Origin: Rhabditoides inermis
Lineage: Eukaryota > Nematoda > Chromadorea > Rhabditida > Rhabditidae
Assembly (NCBI GenBank): GCA_963966185.1
Contig: CAWZYM010000301.1
Span: 885,001 to 949,000 of the forward strand
DNA length: 64,000 nucleotides
Reading direction: 5' to 3'
A program made the translations under genes and the position numbers. Positions 31,075 through 45,972 of this stretch are shown piece by piece (position 1 is the stretch's first letter; each line of letters opens with the position of its first letter). The notes below the pieces were generated by a model that saw only the letters and a program-made list of their open reading frames with translations, searched no databases and was not told where the DNA came from.

Positions 31075-32488
31075 TTTTTGTTGTTTGTCTAGACTAGATC
31101 AAAGAACTTCTAGCTTTTTCCAGGCATTTCGGATGCATTTGGAAAATGGAATATAAAAGAACAATATCAAAGAATATTTCACAAACGTGTTCTACGTTTC
31201 ATAGGAAAATACAAAACTCAAATTCAAACATCACGATTCACCTGTGAGGATGTGTGTGATGGAACTGATGAAGAGAGAAGAATAAGCGTTCGGTAGGAGA
31301 ACACAGAACAGAGAGAGGATTGTCTAAAAGTGTTTTGTAATTCATAACTGTAATTTGTATGTGTTTACCCCGGCTACAACGAGCAGCATTCCGAGTAACA
31401 TGAAGAGGTATGCCTTGCGGATCGATTCTGAAAGTTCTTACCAGATAATCGTGAGAGAAAACAGGTTTTATGTTTTATCCGTTTTCTGTGTTTTATCTAA
31501 GTGTTATGTTTTTAGCTCATCTGTGTCTGTCTCTCGAATTCCAGCCTTTCCCACAGATACAAAACAGAAGGCTGGCGTTGTTTCGTTGCATAGTTTAACG
31601 TGAGTGTGCCGCTGTCACAAGCACATTTCTATTTCTTCTTCTCTCTCTCTCCCTCTCTCTTCCTTGCTCTCTCTCTCTCTCTCTCACGTTGCACGGACGT
31701 TGTGACATCTGAAGGGTCCTCATCCACGAAATAGTCCACGGAATGGCAATGAAACTCGGTCACGGCTGGAAAAAAGAAAGTTCATATGCCATAGAGCGTC
31801 ATAAAATGAAGAACTATTTCGTTTGCTCATTCACAAGTAACACTTCCTTCTACCATAGATCACGTAAGTAACCAGAGACAAGATTGTTGTTGTGGGAAAG
31901 TGCTCTTGTCAGGTGATACTGAATAAATTCTCTCGCCTCCGCCCGTTGCCCTTAGTCCTTAGTCAGTCGTATGTGCTTTTTGTGTCGTCTAATCTAGCAT
32001 GCATGACTACTTGTCTCTTCCACTTATGACGTTATGACACGGGGGGCAGTGACCATTCTGGATTACTCATGCTAATTTCGTCACACCGGAAGTCATTGCG
32101 CAAGCAGCGCGCGCTTCCAAATTGCATTTCCCGCCGCCAATTCCGGCGCGTTTGTAATATTCTTTGACGAAACCACACAAACCACATCTGTCGTCTATCA
32201 ACTCTACGCGATTGGTTCGAAGAAAAAGGGTATGAAGTTGTAATGAGACTCCGACTATTATCTCACCAACACGGGATTATACAACGGAAACTGATGATTC
32301 ATTCCTAGCATAATTAAAACGATCCAGAGAAACGTTTTTGGGATGATTCATAGATAACTGGTGATGAAACGCACGGTCGAGCCAGCAGAAGAGCCAGGGG
32401 CCGAAGGAGGCATTCTTGAAGTAGACGGGCTGGATGAGCTGGTCGTCGAAGTTGTGCGAAGAGTTCGGGAAGACGTAGTACTGTAAGG

Positions 32489-32528
<40 letters not shown>

Positions 32529-33369
32529 AGGAGAGGAGAGGAGGGAGATTACCTTTAGTACTTCCGACGTGTAGAGCCAGGTATTCGTCCAGGATGCTAA
32601 AAGATTGAGAATTCTCATTTTCCAAAACGGAGTAAAGATGTGAAAATATGCTATAAACAGTACACTTTTTCATAGAAAAGTTAAGTGGAAGGTCTCTCAA
32701 AGTTTGAGTAAAAAATAAGAAAATTGACATTTCCGGAATATGGTCCAATTGACAAAAGTGCAACATTTTTGGTCTAGTTCCTCACTTCGATGCTAACTCA
32801 ATTTCAAACACCGAAGGGTACACTACCTTTAAAAAATTCCTGAAATCTGAGACACTTGCACCACGCTTGTTTCACCTGTATTTAATCTATTCAAAAACAA
32901 CATTGCTCACAGATATCTCTCATTCTATTTTGGGGAAATGGTGATATAGCTGTCTGTCGATCGAAGACACGTTACAAGTTACAAGCATGATCCCGTCACT
33001 TTCACTCACACACACAGACACACAGTAGTAGCCACTACTTTCACAGTTCCAATTTTCTTACTCTGTATGCAATTACATGGGGTAATGGAGAGTCGGCTAA
33101 TGTGATAGAGGGAATGAGTGATACGTGATATGGTAGTGATAAGTGATAAGAGGCGGTTACCAATGGCATTGGTGAGAAACGCGCCGACCGAGCAGTAGAA
33201 CGCGAGCCGAGTGATGTACTGCCTACAACGTACTTATCCACATCACTTTGTACTTGTGTACAATACTTTCAAGTCACTCTGTCACCCTCATGCTTCATCC
33301 ATGAAAAACAACCCACCGATTCGGCTTGCGTATCTTGATGAGCTTGTGTTGGCTCACAGCGATTACCAT
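28522..33369 (-). CDS. stargazin/TARP-like claudin-superfamily four-TM protein
   Basis: Well-supported exons run from ATG 33369 (exons 33317-33369, 33161-33222, 32553-32596, 32375-32480, 31688-31765, 31369-31427, 31242-31323, 30888-30940, 30724-30807 and 30552-30622), all phase-consistent. They encode a cytosolic MVIAVSQHKLIKIRKP, TM1, and a first extracellular loop ending FGPWLFCWLD (claudin/CACNG-like W...C). Next come EFHCHS, TM2 (AYLFMLLGMLLVVAG), TM3 (GIANFLCIIVFMSAVSK), YGYSLLFI and TM4 (TESAALFTVVVFMAKR). This order matches stargazin-type auxiliary subunits of AMPA-like glutamate receptors (C. elegans STG-1/STG-2). The cytoplasmic tail exons (about 29500-29585, 28980-29105, 28850, 28710-28770 and 28522-28620) are Pro/Ser-rich, and their frames and joins are less certain. 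Confidence 0.78.
29339..29477. repeat. tandem duplication, unit about 70 bp
   Basis: Two diverged copies (29339-29406 and 29410-29477) share TCTACCAT, GTGGATAGTAAGAGGCAA and TAGGAAACAGTC. They lie in a tail intron of the stargazin-like gene. Confidence 0.85.
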
Positions 33370-33754
33370 TGTAAATAAGCGGGAAAACAAGGGGTGATGA
33401 GGATGATGGAAAGAAGGCAGATGCGTCAGACGACTGCTTATGGCGGGAAGACGGCGAGGTAAGCGGGCCGCCGCCACCTGATTGCATTACGCGAAGCATC
33501 TTCGAAGCACCCTCCAACCACTTCACTCCTGCCCACTACTTCAGACCCGAACTAGTAAGACACCACACCACGTTTGTAGTACGCAAACAACAATAAGTTT
33601 ATTGAGTGATGAGAGAGACGGTACGCGTTCATGGAAAACGTCTCAGGAGAGAGAGAGAGAGAGTACACAAAGATCGAATAGAATATAGGGCTAGTCCTCG
33701 TACTGTCGATGGGATACACGATTGGTTCGGGGAGTGTTGGTGGGTAGAGGGCGG

Positions 33755-34942
33755 TTAGCCGAATCGGACAAAGGTCTGTGCTCGCTTGCCGAATCGCACG
33801 AATGTCTGTGCCCTCTTTCCGAACCGAACGAATGTCTGCGCCCGCTTCGCGCGGCTCTCGTCTCCCTCTGAAAATGGATGGATGAACGCACTCTCCACCT
33901 CCTTCCCTTCTTTCTCGTTGCGTGTTTCTAAGTCTAAGAGCAAGTGTTCGCTGCTTGAGTGAATCTAGATGTTTCGACTATGCGCATCACTTGCTGTCTT
34001 CCTCCGCTGCTTACGCTCATTTCTCAAGCACCGCGCTTTTCAAAAACCCTTTTTGCAATGGGGAACGAAAATGGGTGGAAAGGAGCTGGGGACAATCGTC
34101 ACTCATTTCCCAGAGTGCCTTATGATTTATGGAGTGTACGGTAGTCAGGGGAGACAGGTGTTTGAGAGGGGGGAGAAAAGTGATGATGGCATTCCGAGAA
34201 AAGCTTTTCCGTGTCCACACGCAAATGACACTTTTCTAAACAATGCGTATTACGAGAGTGGGCTTGACATTTCTTTTGTCAGTGGGTCGCTGCTCGAACA
34301 AAACACGTAGGCAAGTACTCTGGGCGAAAAACTAGTCTGATCGTGAGTTGTGTTAGTGGAACATGTCTAATTATCGGACACTTCGACTCCAGCTCCAGCG
34401 TCTGGAATCTAGAATCCAGAATCCAGAATCTGTATAGGAACCACAATCCTCACCTTGCATCATCTGTTCCATTTGCATCTGCTGTTCCGGTGAAAGCTCC
34501 ATCTCTTGCATCTCTGAAAATACCATGAGATAAACAACTAAGCAGGTCGAAGGTTTTTACTCTAGCGGATCAAATTGCTATATTATAATAGACTTCCTCA
34601 TTTCTGCGTGAAATTTAATACTGCACAAGCCTGCTTGGCAAATATTCAACTGGGTTTTGTGTTGTAGTATTCTAATTCTCCGCCCACTCACAATGCATAT
34701 CTATAAAATGAAAAAAGATTTCTAATGCTCACACATCGCATAAGTCACTCGTATTTCACCGTTTGAGTTGGTGTAAGTAAAGGAGAAAGATAAAATAGGG
34801 AAGCATGTTCACTACTACATGCCGGGTATACTCGTTTCACTTGATATTGGCTATAGCTCCCTTGGTTGCAATATAAGAGTCATACATATAAAGCCGGACT
34901 TCACAAGACAAACATGCATATCACGACTCTTTCGACAAGGGT

Positions 34943-34978
<36 letters not shown>

Positions 34979-36284
34979 AAATGCGTAGTGTGAAAAGTGG
35001 TGTGTGAAATCATTATTCTTTTTCGCAGCAATTAGTGTCAGATAATTTGTATTAGACAGTACCATGGTCTAAAAAGTCTCGTGATATTGTGAGCAGATGG
35101 TGACATCAGATCAGCCATTAGCGCATTCAAGCATACTCACACGATTGTTCATAGATAGTACCCTCTCATCTATGATTTGAGAATGATTCGTCTGAATACT
35201 TACTGGATGTGTGTTTCCATGAAAGATACATGGCACAACATCGGTCTCAGAATACTGATATCTGCTAACGAGAGCTTACGGTTTCCTGAGAATTCGTCTA
35301 CTTGATATGTGAACGCCGATTTTTTTTCATGCTAGATTATCCTGCCAGCCAGTCAATTTGTTCTTCGAAATTCGGGATAAAAAGAAGACAAGTGCATTGC
35401 TAGTGCAGTTACACCTACCATATCACCAAGAACCCTACTCAACCAACGGAAACATTTTGCGTATTTCGTGTGTTTTAGCGTTTTAGTACATTCTAGTTAT
35501 GGTAGGCAGTAAGTGTAAGTGTAAGTAATCGCTTCCGCCCAAGTGCTGAAATTGCTGTCGTACGGAACAATGGTTGAAACAACAGGAGAAAGAAGTAATA
35601 CTAAATGAAGCATGTAGGTATAGATAGTCAACTGGGAATCTGTAAGTAGTACTAGTAACTAGTCAACATCATTCATAAAGAACAATGGCTGCAAAGTCTA
35701 CGACGGGTGTCATCCACAGACATGGTCGTCCCAAAAAAAAGGTCGCGTCACATAGACCAATGAGCTGTGTGGCGTCTCATTGCTGGTTCCATTAGATGCA
35801 TTCCAGCTATGAGAAAACATGTGTTCACTGCATATTTGCATACTTGCACATGTTAGCTATCAAGCTATACACGTGCGATCCTCCAAAAATTACTCAAACA
35901 AATCTGATCTGACGTGAACTCCATATTACATATGTCAAACTCTGATAGCACGAATGGAGTACTTGAAAAAGAAGACAGTAATCAGTGATCAACACACTTG
36001 CCTCAAGCACCTGTACTATTTCTAAAAGTACACCTGTAGGAAGGATGTCTGAAATTCGCAATCAGAAAGTGCGCCGCTCTCTACGGTCAGAAACGCAGAG
36101 AGAGGAGAGAGAGCCAGATTCGTGTTGCGTAGTCAAGGGCTAACTCGCTGATTGTGACGGAAGATGTGGAATGTCCCCCAGTCTCACCTGCTCCTTGGCT
36201 GAATGTGGCGGGGGCTGCGTGCGAGAGTGACACGACAGCCAGCAGCACCGCCAGCGTGAACAACACCAACTCCTGCATGTTCAT
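33755..36284 (-). CDS. flp-16: FMRFamide-like neuropeptide precursor FLP-16
   Basis: Three exons (36188-36284, 34454-34513 and 33755-33867) total 270 nt and encode 89 aa with consistent phase-1 joins. Exon 1 gives a signal peptide (MNMQELVLFTLAVLLAVVSL...SHAAP). Exon 2 gives a Gln/Met/Glu-rich spacer. Exon 3 contains three identical AQTFVRFG repeats, each preceded by a Lys-Arg cleavage site; the last Gly is followed directly by the stop. After proprotein cleavage and amidation each repeat yields AQTFVRFamide, the signature peptide of nematode FLP-16. The precursor would be made in neurons and stored in dense-core vesicles. C. elegans flp-16 is known to encode AQTFVRFG and GQTFVRFG; here all three copies are AQTFVRFG. 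The 1.7-kb first intron is otherwise featureless. The start was chosen at the first Met before the leader; a second Met lies two codons on. Confidence 0.93.
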
Positions 36285-36299
36285 CTCTCTGTATGTGTT

Positions 36300-36780
36300 G
36301 ACCCTGCAACCGCTCAATTACGCATACGGTACACATGATTCCGAATGCATGACTGGGCGCGAACTCAAAACTCGACAATCGGGCAGGGAAAATGATCTGG
36401 ACTACTGTAGAACACACATGGGAAAAGACGGGCTGTGCTGTAAGCTGTGAGTAGTGGGGGCGAGAGAGGGATAAGTTATATTAGATAGATTAGAAGGCGT
36501 GTGGCAGGCAATAACACCTGCCAGTGGGCGAGCAAGGGGCAATTCACAAATAGGAATCGAACACGGCAACCTCCTTCTCCCTCCCGCCCTATCACCACGC
36601 AGATAGAGTGATTAATGCAGGGCGAACGACATGCCTACTTGTTAGTAGTGTTGCGAGAATGAGGGGAGAGTGGAATGGAGAGAGTGAGTGGGAGAGGGAA
36701 GGGGGAGGGGCGGCAGGGGGAGGGGCTGCCCTTACGCACTGGCTTCGGGGGTGGCGAGTGAAACTGACAACGGGCGCTCT

Positions 36781-36841
<61 letters not shown>

Positions 36842-37120
36842 GTAATAATCAGAACGCCTGCTCAATACCGTCGATGCATGTCTAATCTGTTATGACAAGG
36901 AGGTAGGGAGAGAGAGAGGGAACGAGGCAAGTACTGTCTACAGTAACAGATAAACAGATACGTGGGGGAAGCTGTACGGAATATTGTCATCGTGACGTTA
37001 TACGACGTGATTGTGGTGTACATAACCAATAAACATTCACGCAAATACGTAAAGTGTTCTTGGCAGTGGGGTCGCTTTTGTATGCTCGAGAATGGTGGGA
37101 ACTGCGCGCCTCTCATCCTC

Positions 37121-37165
<45 letters not shown>

Positions 37166-39040
37166 CTCTCTTCTTTCTCTCTTTTCTCTCTTTCTTTTTC
37201 TCTTTTTTTTCTCTCTCTCTCTCCCCTCTCCTTCTCCTCGTCCTTTCCTTATAGACTCGCATCATCCAGCCCCCACAAATACTTGCAATACAAATGACAC
37301 GATGATTAATCGCGCAGTGGACGTCGAGAAGAACTCTCATTTGACTTGGACATCCCTGTATATTACATAGTTATTAGGGATGGCGGAAGTGCGTGTCTGC
37401 AGCCACTCTATCCATCCAGCACATATACATGTACATGACCAGTGCACGCCACGGCTCAAATGATTTCAGACTTTTTAAAATCTCGTCCAAAAAGCCCAAA
37501 CATCGCGAGGGGCGCGCGCCGAAGAGCGGAAGTGGTGGTGAGACCTATCGAAGCAGTCGACCGAAACAGGGATTGTTGGACTCTCACGGATCGCGTGTGA
37601 GTCTCTTTTTGCAGAGGAAAGAACCGACAGTCTGCTACAATGCCTACATCCTGAGAAAGAGCGTTACAAAATGTTTCTAACGCAGTTATTTTTGTCTTCT
37701 ACATCTCTACATCGTCGAAAGTGAGCCTGTCGGGAGTTCTACGAACCACGCCGGTGCACTAGAGCATTGTCTTGTCACATACACATTTGCACTCACAGCT
37801 GACTCATCGCGAACGTTTCGATTGCTGTTGTTCACGCGTCAGAGTGAGGAAGCAGGGGGAGATGGGCCCACTCTGATATGTATGTATCCCGGCACAGCCG
37901 TGGCGCGAACAATCCACTTCCCACAAAGCACCTCACCATCCTGTCGTCAACAAAAGCGCCACTCCAAGACCTGGAACTATCCAGGAGGGGGCTCTTAGAG
38001 GTCTTTCAACTCTCCGAAAACAGAGAAAGCTGTGTGGTGTAATCAACGCGTCACACTTCCATTCCCATACATCTCTCGTCAGGAGTTTTATGGGATTCGC
38101 CTCCGCAGAAAGGCAGTAATCGGGGGTCGGTGATAAAGCAACCGAATAGGCAGTTGGGTCGCCGCTCATAAAACTCTGATTGAGTTCGAAAATGGCTAAG
38201 CGACTCAGTGGCTTGCAAGACAACCAGGAAGGCTCTCGGAACAACAGAGGGGGCCAGCACGATATATACACACGTTCCGCACCTTGTGTGAAATTCAGAG
38301 GAGAGGAAGCGACGTCGACACGGGGGCAATTGTTGCGATGCTTGGCGAATCCGAGAATCGCTCAACTCATTTGCATGCGAAATGGGCGCATCGGTGCCGC
38401 GAATGCGAGAACATGGGTGGCCGGGGCTCGGAATGAGTGGATTGAATTGGAGCCGCTGTCGGTGCGAGGGAGAGGGACGCAAAAAGAGGCAGCCAGTACC
38501 CGCCATTCCGCCCTTTCCACTCCCATATGAATGAATATGGAGTCAGGAGTCAGCAGCTGGTATAATGCTATTGGCTATTCGGGATGTGGGAAGATTCCTA
38601 TGGCCCACCCGGCAGGCGAGCCCTTCTCGCTTCACTGAACTCGCAGCAAACACCGTGAAACCCTGATGAAACGCAGTCTTTGACCGAGTCTTTGATGGCC
38701 TACAGTGACGGCGGATTGGGCGTACGAGTCTCGTTTCCAACATGTGGAAACTGCGACAACAGTGTGTGGATACAAAGAGGGTATGACGAATTGAGGAAGA
38801 CAACGGCGCGAGTAGTCTCGCCGAGGCAAAACAGCTACCCATTCTCTCAAACCCTCGTCTTTTGTCGCCCGTGCCGCTCCGGAAAATAGCTTCTCGTCGG
38901 GTTTCCTTTTGTCCCATTTGAAAAGAATTGCGGGATCACAAATCATAGAACTTTATTACCCGGAAGTGACCTTATTCATATATTACAAAGATGCGAGTGG
39001 TCTTATCATCATCTACACTATTTGCTCTCGTTGGATTCAC
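36300..39040. other. stretch without a recognised gene
   Basis: CT tracts occur at 36788-36838 and 37123-37245. Between 37900 and 38900 long open frames exist on both strands, but they resemble no family I know and show no clear splice chain. I treat the region as intergenic or old transposon-derived DNA. Confidence 0.45.
36500..36600 (-). repeat. possible tRNA-derived relic
   Basis: The minus strand carries GTGTTCGATTCC, a good B-box match, downstream of a weak A-box-like stretch. No cloverleaf is evident. The nearby word AATAACACCTGCCAG also occurs at 24951-24965, suggesting a shared dispersed repeat. Confidence 0.25.
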
Positions 39041-39051
39041 TCCTCCTCACT

Positions 39052-41500
39052 TCTCCTTGGGAGTGACGTTGGAAGGCGAATAGGCCGATCCGAGCTCCGC
39101 GCACTGCTTCAGAATCCTGAAAATTTGCATAATCACGCCTAATCATTCGTTCGGTGAATGCATAATTATTGCACACTTGCAACATGTCCGCCATTGGTAC
39201 ACGCCTAGAGAAATTATGTGCGATTGGCGACGCGCTAACGCCGATATTTTGAATAATCCGTCTATTTGTAGCCGGAGTGAAATCATGTCTGAGACTGCGG
39301 GGGATTATGTTGCATGCGTAACACATTACTAAGACTATGCGGCATTTGAATTTACCGCGTCACAGTAATTATTATATAGTAGCCCGTAAATGCCTTTGTT
39401 TTCGAAAACCGGGTTTGATACGCGGATAAGAGATATTGCCATATAATACTAGGATCTTATAGGGATGAACTTACGGAAAGGAAGAAGAGGAATATCATTA
39501 TATCTATTTCCAGAGAAGCATATTCAATTCTAGTAGTTCCGACTCGGTGGAAACTCACGCACACACTTTGTCGTACGTTCACACTCTCACAAAAAGGGGA
39601 ATAATAAAAAACATTCAATCCAAACAATGCAGGTTCTTAGTTTTCGGCTTGCAACATGGAACAACTAAAATGTCACAATAAGACTGATAGACAGCAAAAA
39701 ACCTATATGTACGCGAGCCTCACGCGGCATTATAAACTCAAAAAATGTCATATTTTCCATGTACAGTACCCCTCACCAGTCATAGTCGAGTGAGATGAGA
39801 ACGAGGCCGACAATGACGATAGCGTAGTTGAAGTTGTACAACTGAAAGAGGGAATTCTACATTCTATGATTGAATGCTAGGATAACATGGAAAGAATAAT
39901 TGATTGATTGCTGTGAGGTCCATTTCATTTAGTATGTAGTGATAGATTTAGTGATTCAGAGCAATTGATTGAGCTCAGTGAACACTAATACTCTTTCATA
40001 TCATCTAAAACTGGGATAATCACAAAATTTGACGCACGGATTGATGGTATTAAAAAAAGTTAGGAAAAAAAGTTAAGGATTAGATATATACCAATCGCAT
40101 ATAAGCGATACAGTTTGCAAATATATAGTGATCGGAATAAGTAAATTGTTTCACTTTTCATTTTCCCGTCCCGGCGAGCGGTTGCCTCTTCCCGCGCTCC
40201 CTCGAATGACTACTTGACGACAATGAAAGTCACCGCCGCCGCCGCTTGGATCTGAGGTTTCTTGGAGTATCGACTGATTCTCGAGTTGAGGCCGTTCACT
40301 GCGAGACGATAAGGCGACGCCAAATAAGCCTGTTGGAAGTGCACTAGTGGGCAAAGCGCGGATTCTCAATTGGAGGAAAAGAAGGTACAAAGCGAAAACG
40401 AATTGAAGAGCTACGGCGGCACCCGCGAGCGGAAGAGAAGTACGTCACTGTTATCGATCGATATCTGGAGCCGTTCACTGTGAGACGATAAGGAGGAGCC
40501 AAATAAGCCTGTTGGGAGTGCACATAGTCGGTAACTCGCGGATTTTCGGGTTTCGCAACATAATGGTGACAAATGGATCGACCGGGAGCAAGTATGCAAA
40601 TGGACGCGAGAAGTTCGAGAACGTTCGACGGTAGAGGCAACGTGGTCCATAAGGCTCACGCGTTCGAGAATGGATCAAGGCCGCATACTCATGGAAGAAA
40701 AAGAAGATTCTCTCAAAGATGCTACCCACCGGATGAGGCTTTGCTATAGGGAGCAATACCCTCCAATGACCCATCCGGGGACAAAACACTAAACCTTTGT
40801 ACATTCCGCCCCAAGTTTGTATTTTGTGTTTTGTGTTATGTCTGCACCTATGGATAAACCATTATTATTATTATTACCTTGCGGAGAGGGGGCCATATGT
40901 ATGGCCGATGCTGATAGACAGTAGAAGAGAAGTGCGAGAAGCCAGGGCCAACCTGCAGATAAACTGTAAATCGGTGACAACGACCAAACACAAAAGACTT
41001 CAATCCAATAAAGTTCATTCCAATTTATGTAGTATGGTTATGAGCCTATTCAAGAAATTACAGTAATTTGATACGCCGTGAAGTGGTAAACAGAGGTAAG
41101 CGGTAGAGACGAGGGAGGGCAACAACCAACATATAAACCACTTGGTAATGAGACTCGAGTGATGAGTGTATTGTGTATAAAACGTGAAACAAATAAGTTC
41201 AACAGTTCAACTCACCTTGCGGTCCGAGTAGTGGAATACACTCTTCTTCTCCTTGCGAATCCCGCCGAACATCGTGTACTGCTTCGTAGGATCGATCTAC
41301 ATCATGTATGTTATGTTTAAATATTATGTAGTCATATTCATAAAACAAACAAATTTCACCAAAAAACAAAAACAAATTACGAACCTCCTTCACACTGGTT
41401 CCGGCGGCTTCACTGGTCTGATTGGCGAGGTTGGAGCTGCTCGCATTCCAGCGAACGAGTATTGTTGATGAACATTTCGATTGAGCGCGTATAAGCAACA
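39052..41500 (-). CDS. small single-TM protein, unrecognised
   Basis: Three exons are convincing: about 41216-41297 (IDPTKQYTMFGGIRKEKK, then SVFHYSDRK before a GTGAG donor), about 39778-39841 (LYNFNYAIVIVGLVLISL, a membrane segment ending DYDW), and about 39052-39118 (ILKQCAELGSAYSPSNV...KEK, stop). An upstream exon near 41390-41500 contains RWNASSSNLANQTSEAAG and joins in frame through a weak GTTCGT donor. The exact start is not settled. The protein is about 100 aa with a basic juxtamembrane stretch, one TM helix and a short polar tail. I do not recognise the family. It is transcribed divergently from Rpt4, whose ATG is under 400 bp away. Confidence 0.5.
40291..40551. repeat. two diverged direct repeats, period 179 bp
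   Basis: Copies at about 40291-40372 and 40470-40551 share GCCGTTCACTG, GAGACGATAAGG and CCAAATAAGCCTGTTGG. They lie in an intron of the small TM gene. Origin unknown. Confidence 0.8.
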
Positions 41501-41874
41501 TAAATACAGTTTTATAGCAAAACTTGGAAAATATTTCAGCTGACTGCGGCGGTGTCAATAGCAACATGTACGAAAAAACTGAAACTTTCAATAGGTCCCA
41601 ATACGAATTCTTTGATACGGTTATTTTTCAAATGCGGGCTTTTGTGATGACAATAGAGCTTACCCCGCCCCCTCAACAACTGACTAGTCGGTTATACTGT
41701 ATTATTGTTGTTATTTGTTTATTTTCCCGTTTCTGCATTGAATATTTTTTGATATCCACTTTATGTTTTACTTTATCGTTCGCATCACCACTGGTGGTTG
41801 TTTGTTAGAACTGCGCGCTGCGAAGACTAGAACTGCGCATGTTTGATGCCAAATTCATGAAGATATTGTTGTAG

Positions 41875-44112
<2,238 letters not shown>

Positions 44113-44245
44113 GCCCCGCCCCCTCAGACCACGCCCCTTTCACTCGCTATTCGTGTGGTACTCGTTTCCCTTCCATCCCGTGTGTATTGTGTACGCGTGT
44201 ATGTCGATGATTGTTCGACTGTGCTTTCTGCATTATTTGTACATG

Positions 44246-44251
44246 AATAAA
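44246..44251 (+). promoter_or_regulatory. poly(A) signal AATAAA of rpt-4
   Basis: Canonical hexamer 134 bp after the Rpt4 stop and about 127 bp before the next ATG. Confidence 0.75.
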
Positions 44252-44377
44252 TTATTGAAATTGTTTGTTCAAGTGATGTGTTGAGAATGAGAGATGCGGT
44301 TGCGATTGCCCATGAATATTTTTATCAGAGTCTTATTCTCTTATTGATGAGTATGCGTATTTTTTTCCAATTTGAAG

Positions 44378-44858
44378 ATGTTGCGCGACAGTGAGATGAT
44401 GGATCTGATGGCGCGACAGGGATACACGAGAGGGAAGGTACGGTGGGTGTTAGAATGACGGGATACTGTAGTATTCTCTGTCACACTGAGAAAGGTACTG
44501 TAGCGTGCATAAACTGTATGCCTTCAGATACGTGTTCTGAAGCGGGTGTTGATTCCGTCGTGGGATCAGAGAGAGACAGACGTGGCCAACCAGATACAGG
44601 TACTGTAGTTCTGTTCTCTTGATACTGTAATATTCTGTATGTGTTGGATTAGCGTATGAATTTCATTTGTTGCGAGCCACATATTGTATCCGTATGAACT
44701 GGAAGATCGTGTTTTCGTGAATTTCTATTTACTCAGACATTTGTTTTTTTTTTCAGATTTTCCGTGCAGCGGGTGTGAGAGGGGAGGTACGGGTTCTGAG
44801 AAGAATTCCACTGGAGCAGTACCCAGTGGGCAAGAGGGTCATGAAGGAGCAGGACTGA
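44378..44858 (+). CDS. 77-aa conserved-looking small protein, unrecognised
   Basis: Three exons (44378-44437, 44528-44599 and 44757-44858), all phase 0 with good splice sites, encode 77 aa. The protein starts MLRDSEMMDLMARQGYTRGK, contains KRVLIPSWDQRETD, and ends EQYPVGKRVMKEQD. It is highly basic and charged, with no signal peptide or membrane segment. The start is just after a TTTTCCAATTTGAAG acceptor-like stretch. It lies 265 bp downstream of rpt-4 on the same strand, a spacing typical of nematode operons, so co-transcription with the proteasome gene is likely. I do not recognise the family. A small nuclear, ribosomal or mitochondrial protein is possible but unproven. Confidence 0.65.
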
Positions 44859-44981
44859 GGAGAAGGAGGAGGAGGAGCAGTTTGTATGTGTTGTCTTTTG
44901 CCACTAACATTTTGTACGGATTCCGCTAACGTAATCCTCTTGTTATGAGCCGATCTCATATTGTGAATATCGAAGTTTTAA

Positions 44982-44987
44982 ATAAAG
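44982..44987 (+). promoter_or_regulatory. poly(A) signal AATAAA of the 77-aa gene
   Basis: Canonical hexamer 124 bp after the stop, followed about 30 bp later by a strong hairpin at 45017-45040. Confidence 0.65.
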
Positions 44988-45016
44988 GACTGTTGAGATT
45001 TTTTTCTTCATAATTA

Positions 45017-45040
45017 GAGAGGGCGCGCCAGCGCCCTCTC
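45017..45040. repeat. GC-rich hairpin just past the operon poly(A) signal
   Basis: Perfect 10-bp stem GAGAGGGCGC / GCGCCCTCTC with a GCCA loop. It may mark the transcription end or be a small inverted repeat. Confidence 0.85.
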
Positions 45041-45412
45041 GTTTGTACTGGATGTCCCCGCGCGCTAGAATGCTCAAAAACGATTTTCCCGGATGAAGCA
45101 CTTTTCCTCATTTTGAAGTGATTTCCACTGTTACATTGCATTTACATCTCTATTCGATAGAGTTATAGAAAGTTGTATTGAGTTTGATTGAATTTGAAGC
45201 GAGATACGGAGAGTCCGCTTTCGAGTGCGGATTGAGATTGGTGTCGGGCGGGCGGGCGTCGGACAATCGCTTTCGCCCCGCCCCCTCTGTGTGTGAGTGT
45301 AAGAGAGAGAGAGAGAGATAGGCGAATAGCGGGTGCGCGTCGGTATCCTCGCAGCGAATCGCGAACGTGTATGAAAATGTAATTTTGTGAAACAAAACTT
45401 AAGAAAAGGGCA

Positions 45413-45749
45413 GATATTATCTTTCAAAAGTACTTCCAAGTAAAAGTAGTTGGTTTGTACTGTTGTCTCAGTTGAGCAAAAGGACTGACATGTTTTCAAT
45501 GGAGACATGTGCAAACAGGCTCTCAGCATTATTCGACGTGTTATGTTACAACAGAAGTTGTGCTTTTAGATAATAACTGCATAACTTCGTAAACGCGTTC
45601 ATTATAATATGGCCGCTTTGCACTGGTATGAGAGAGAGAGAGCCTGTTGGCACATGTCTCCATTGAAAACATGTCAGTCCTTTTGCTCAACTGAGACAAC
45701 AGTACAAACCAACTACTTTTACTTGGAAGTACTTTTGAAAGATAATATC
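45413..45749. mobile_element. MITE-like element with about 112-bp inverted arms
   Basis: The left arm (about 45413-45524) and right arm (about 45638-45749) are near-identical reverse complements beginning GATATTATCTTTCAAAAGTA reading inward. They surround a 113-bp spacer. No open frame of note. Confidence 0.82.
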
Positions 45750-45853
45750 ATATTATGGAGAACCACGTTTTGGAAAAATACACGAGAAAGAGGGGATGAT
45801 ACAGTGTGTTCCAGAATTGCAGCAGTGGCCAGTATTGCGAACAAAGTGGAGGT

Positions 45854-45856
<3 letters not shown>

Positions 45857-45891
<35 letters not shown>

Positions 45892-45900
45892 TCTCTCTCC

Positions 45901-45972
<72 letters not shown>
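45857..45972. repeat. (CT)n tract, about 116 bp
   Basis: The longest near-pure dinucleotide pyrimidine run in the window, with a few C or T interruptions. Apparent Ser-Leu and Arg-Glu proteins across it are artefacts. Confidence 0.95.

Noticed and set aside
37900..38950. Possible transposase-like gene in overlapping open frames
   Set aside because: No catalytic motif, terminal repeats or splice chain could be identified.
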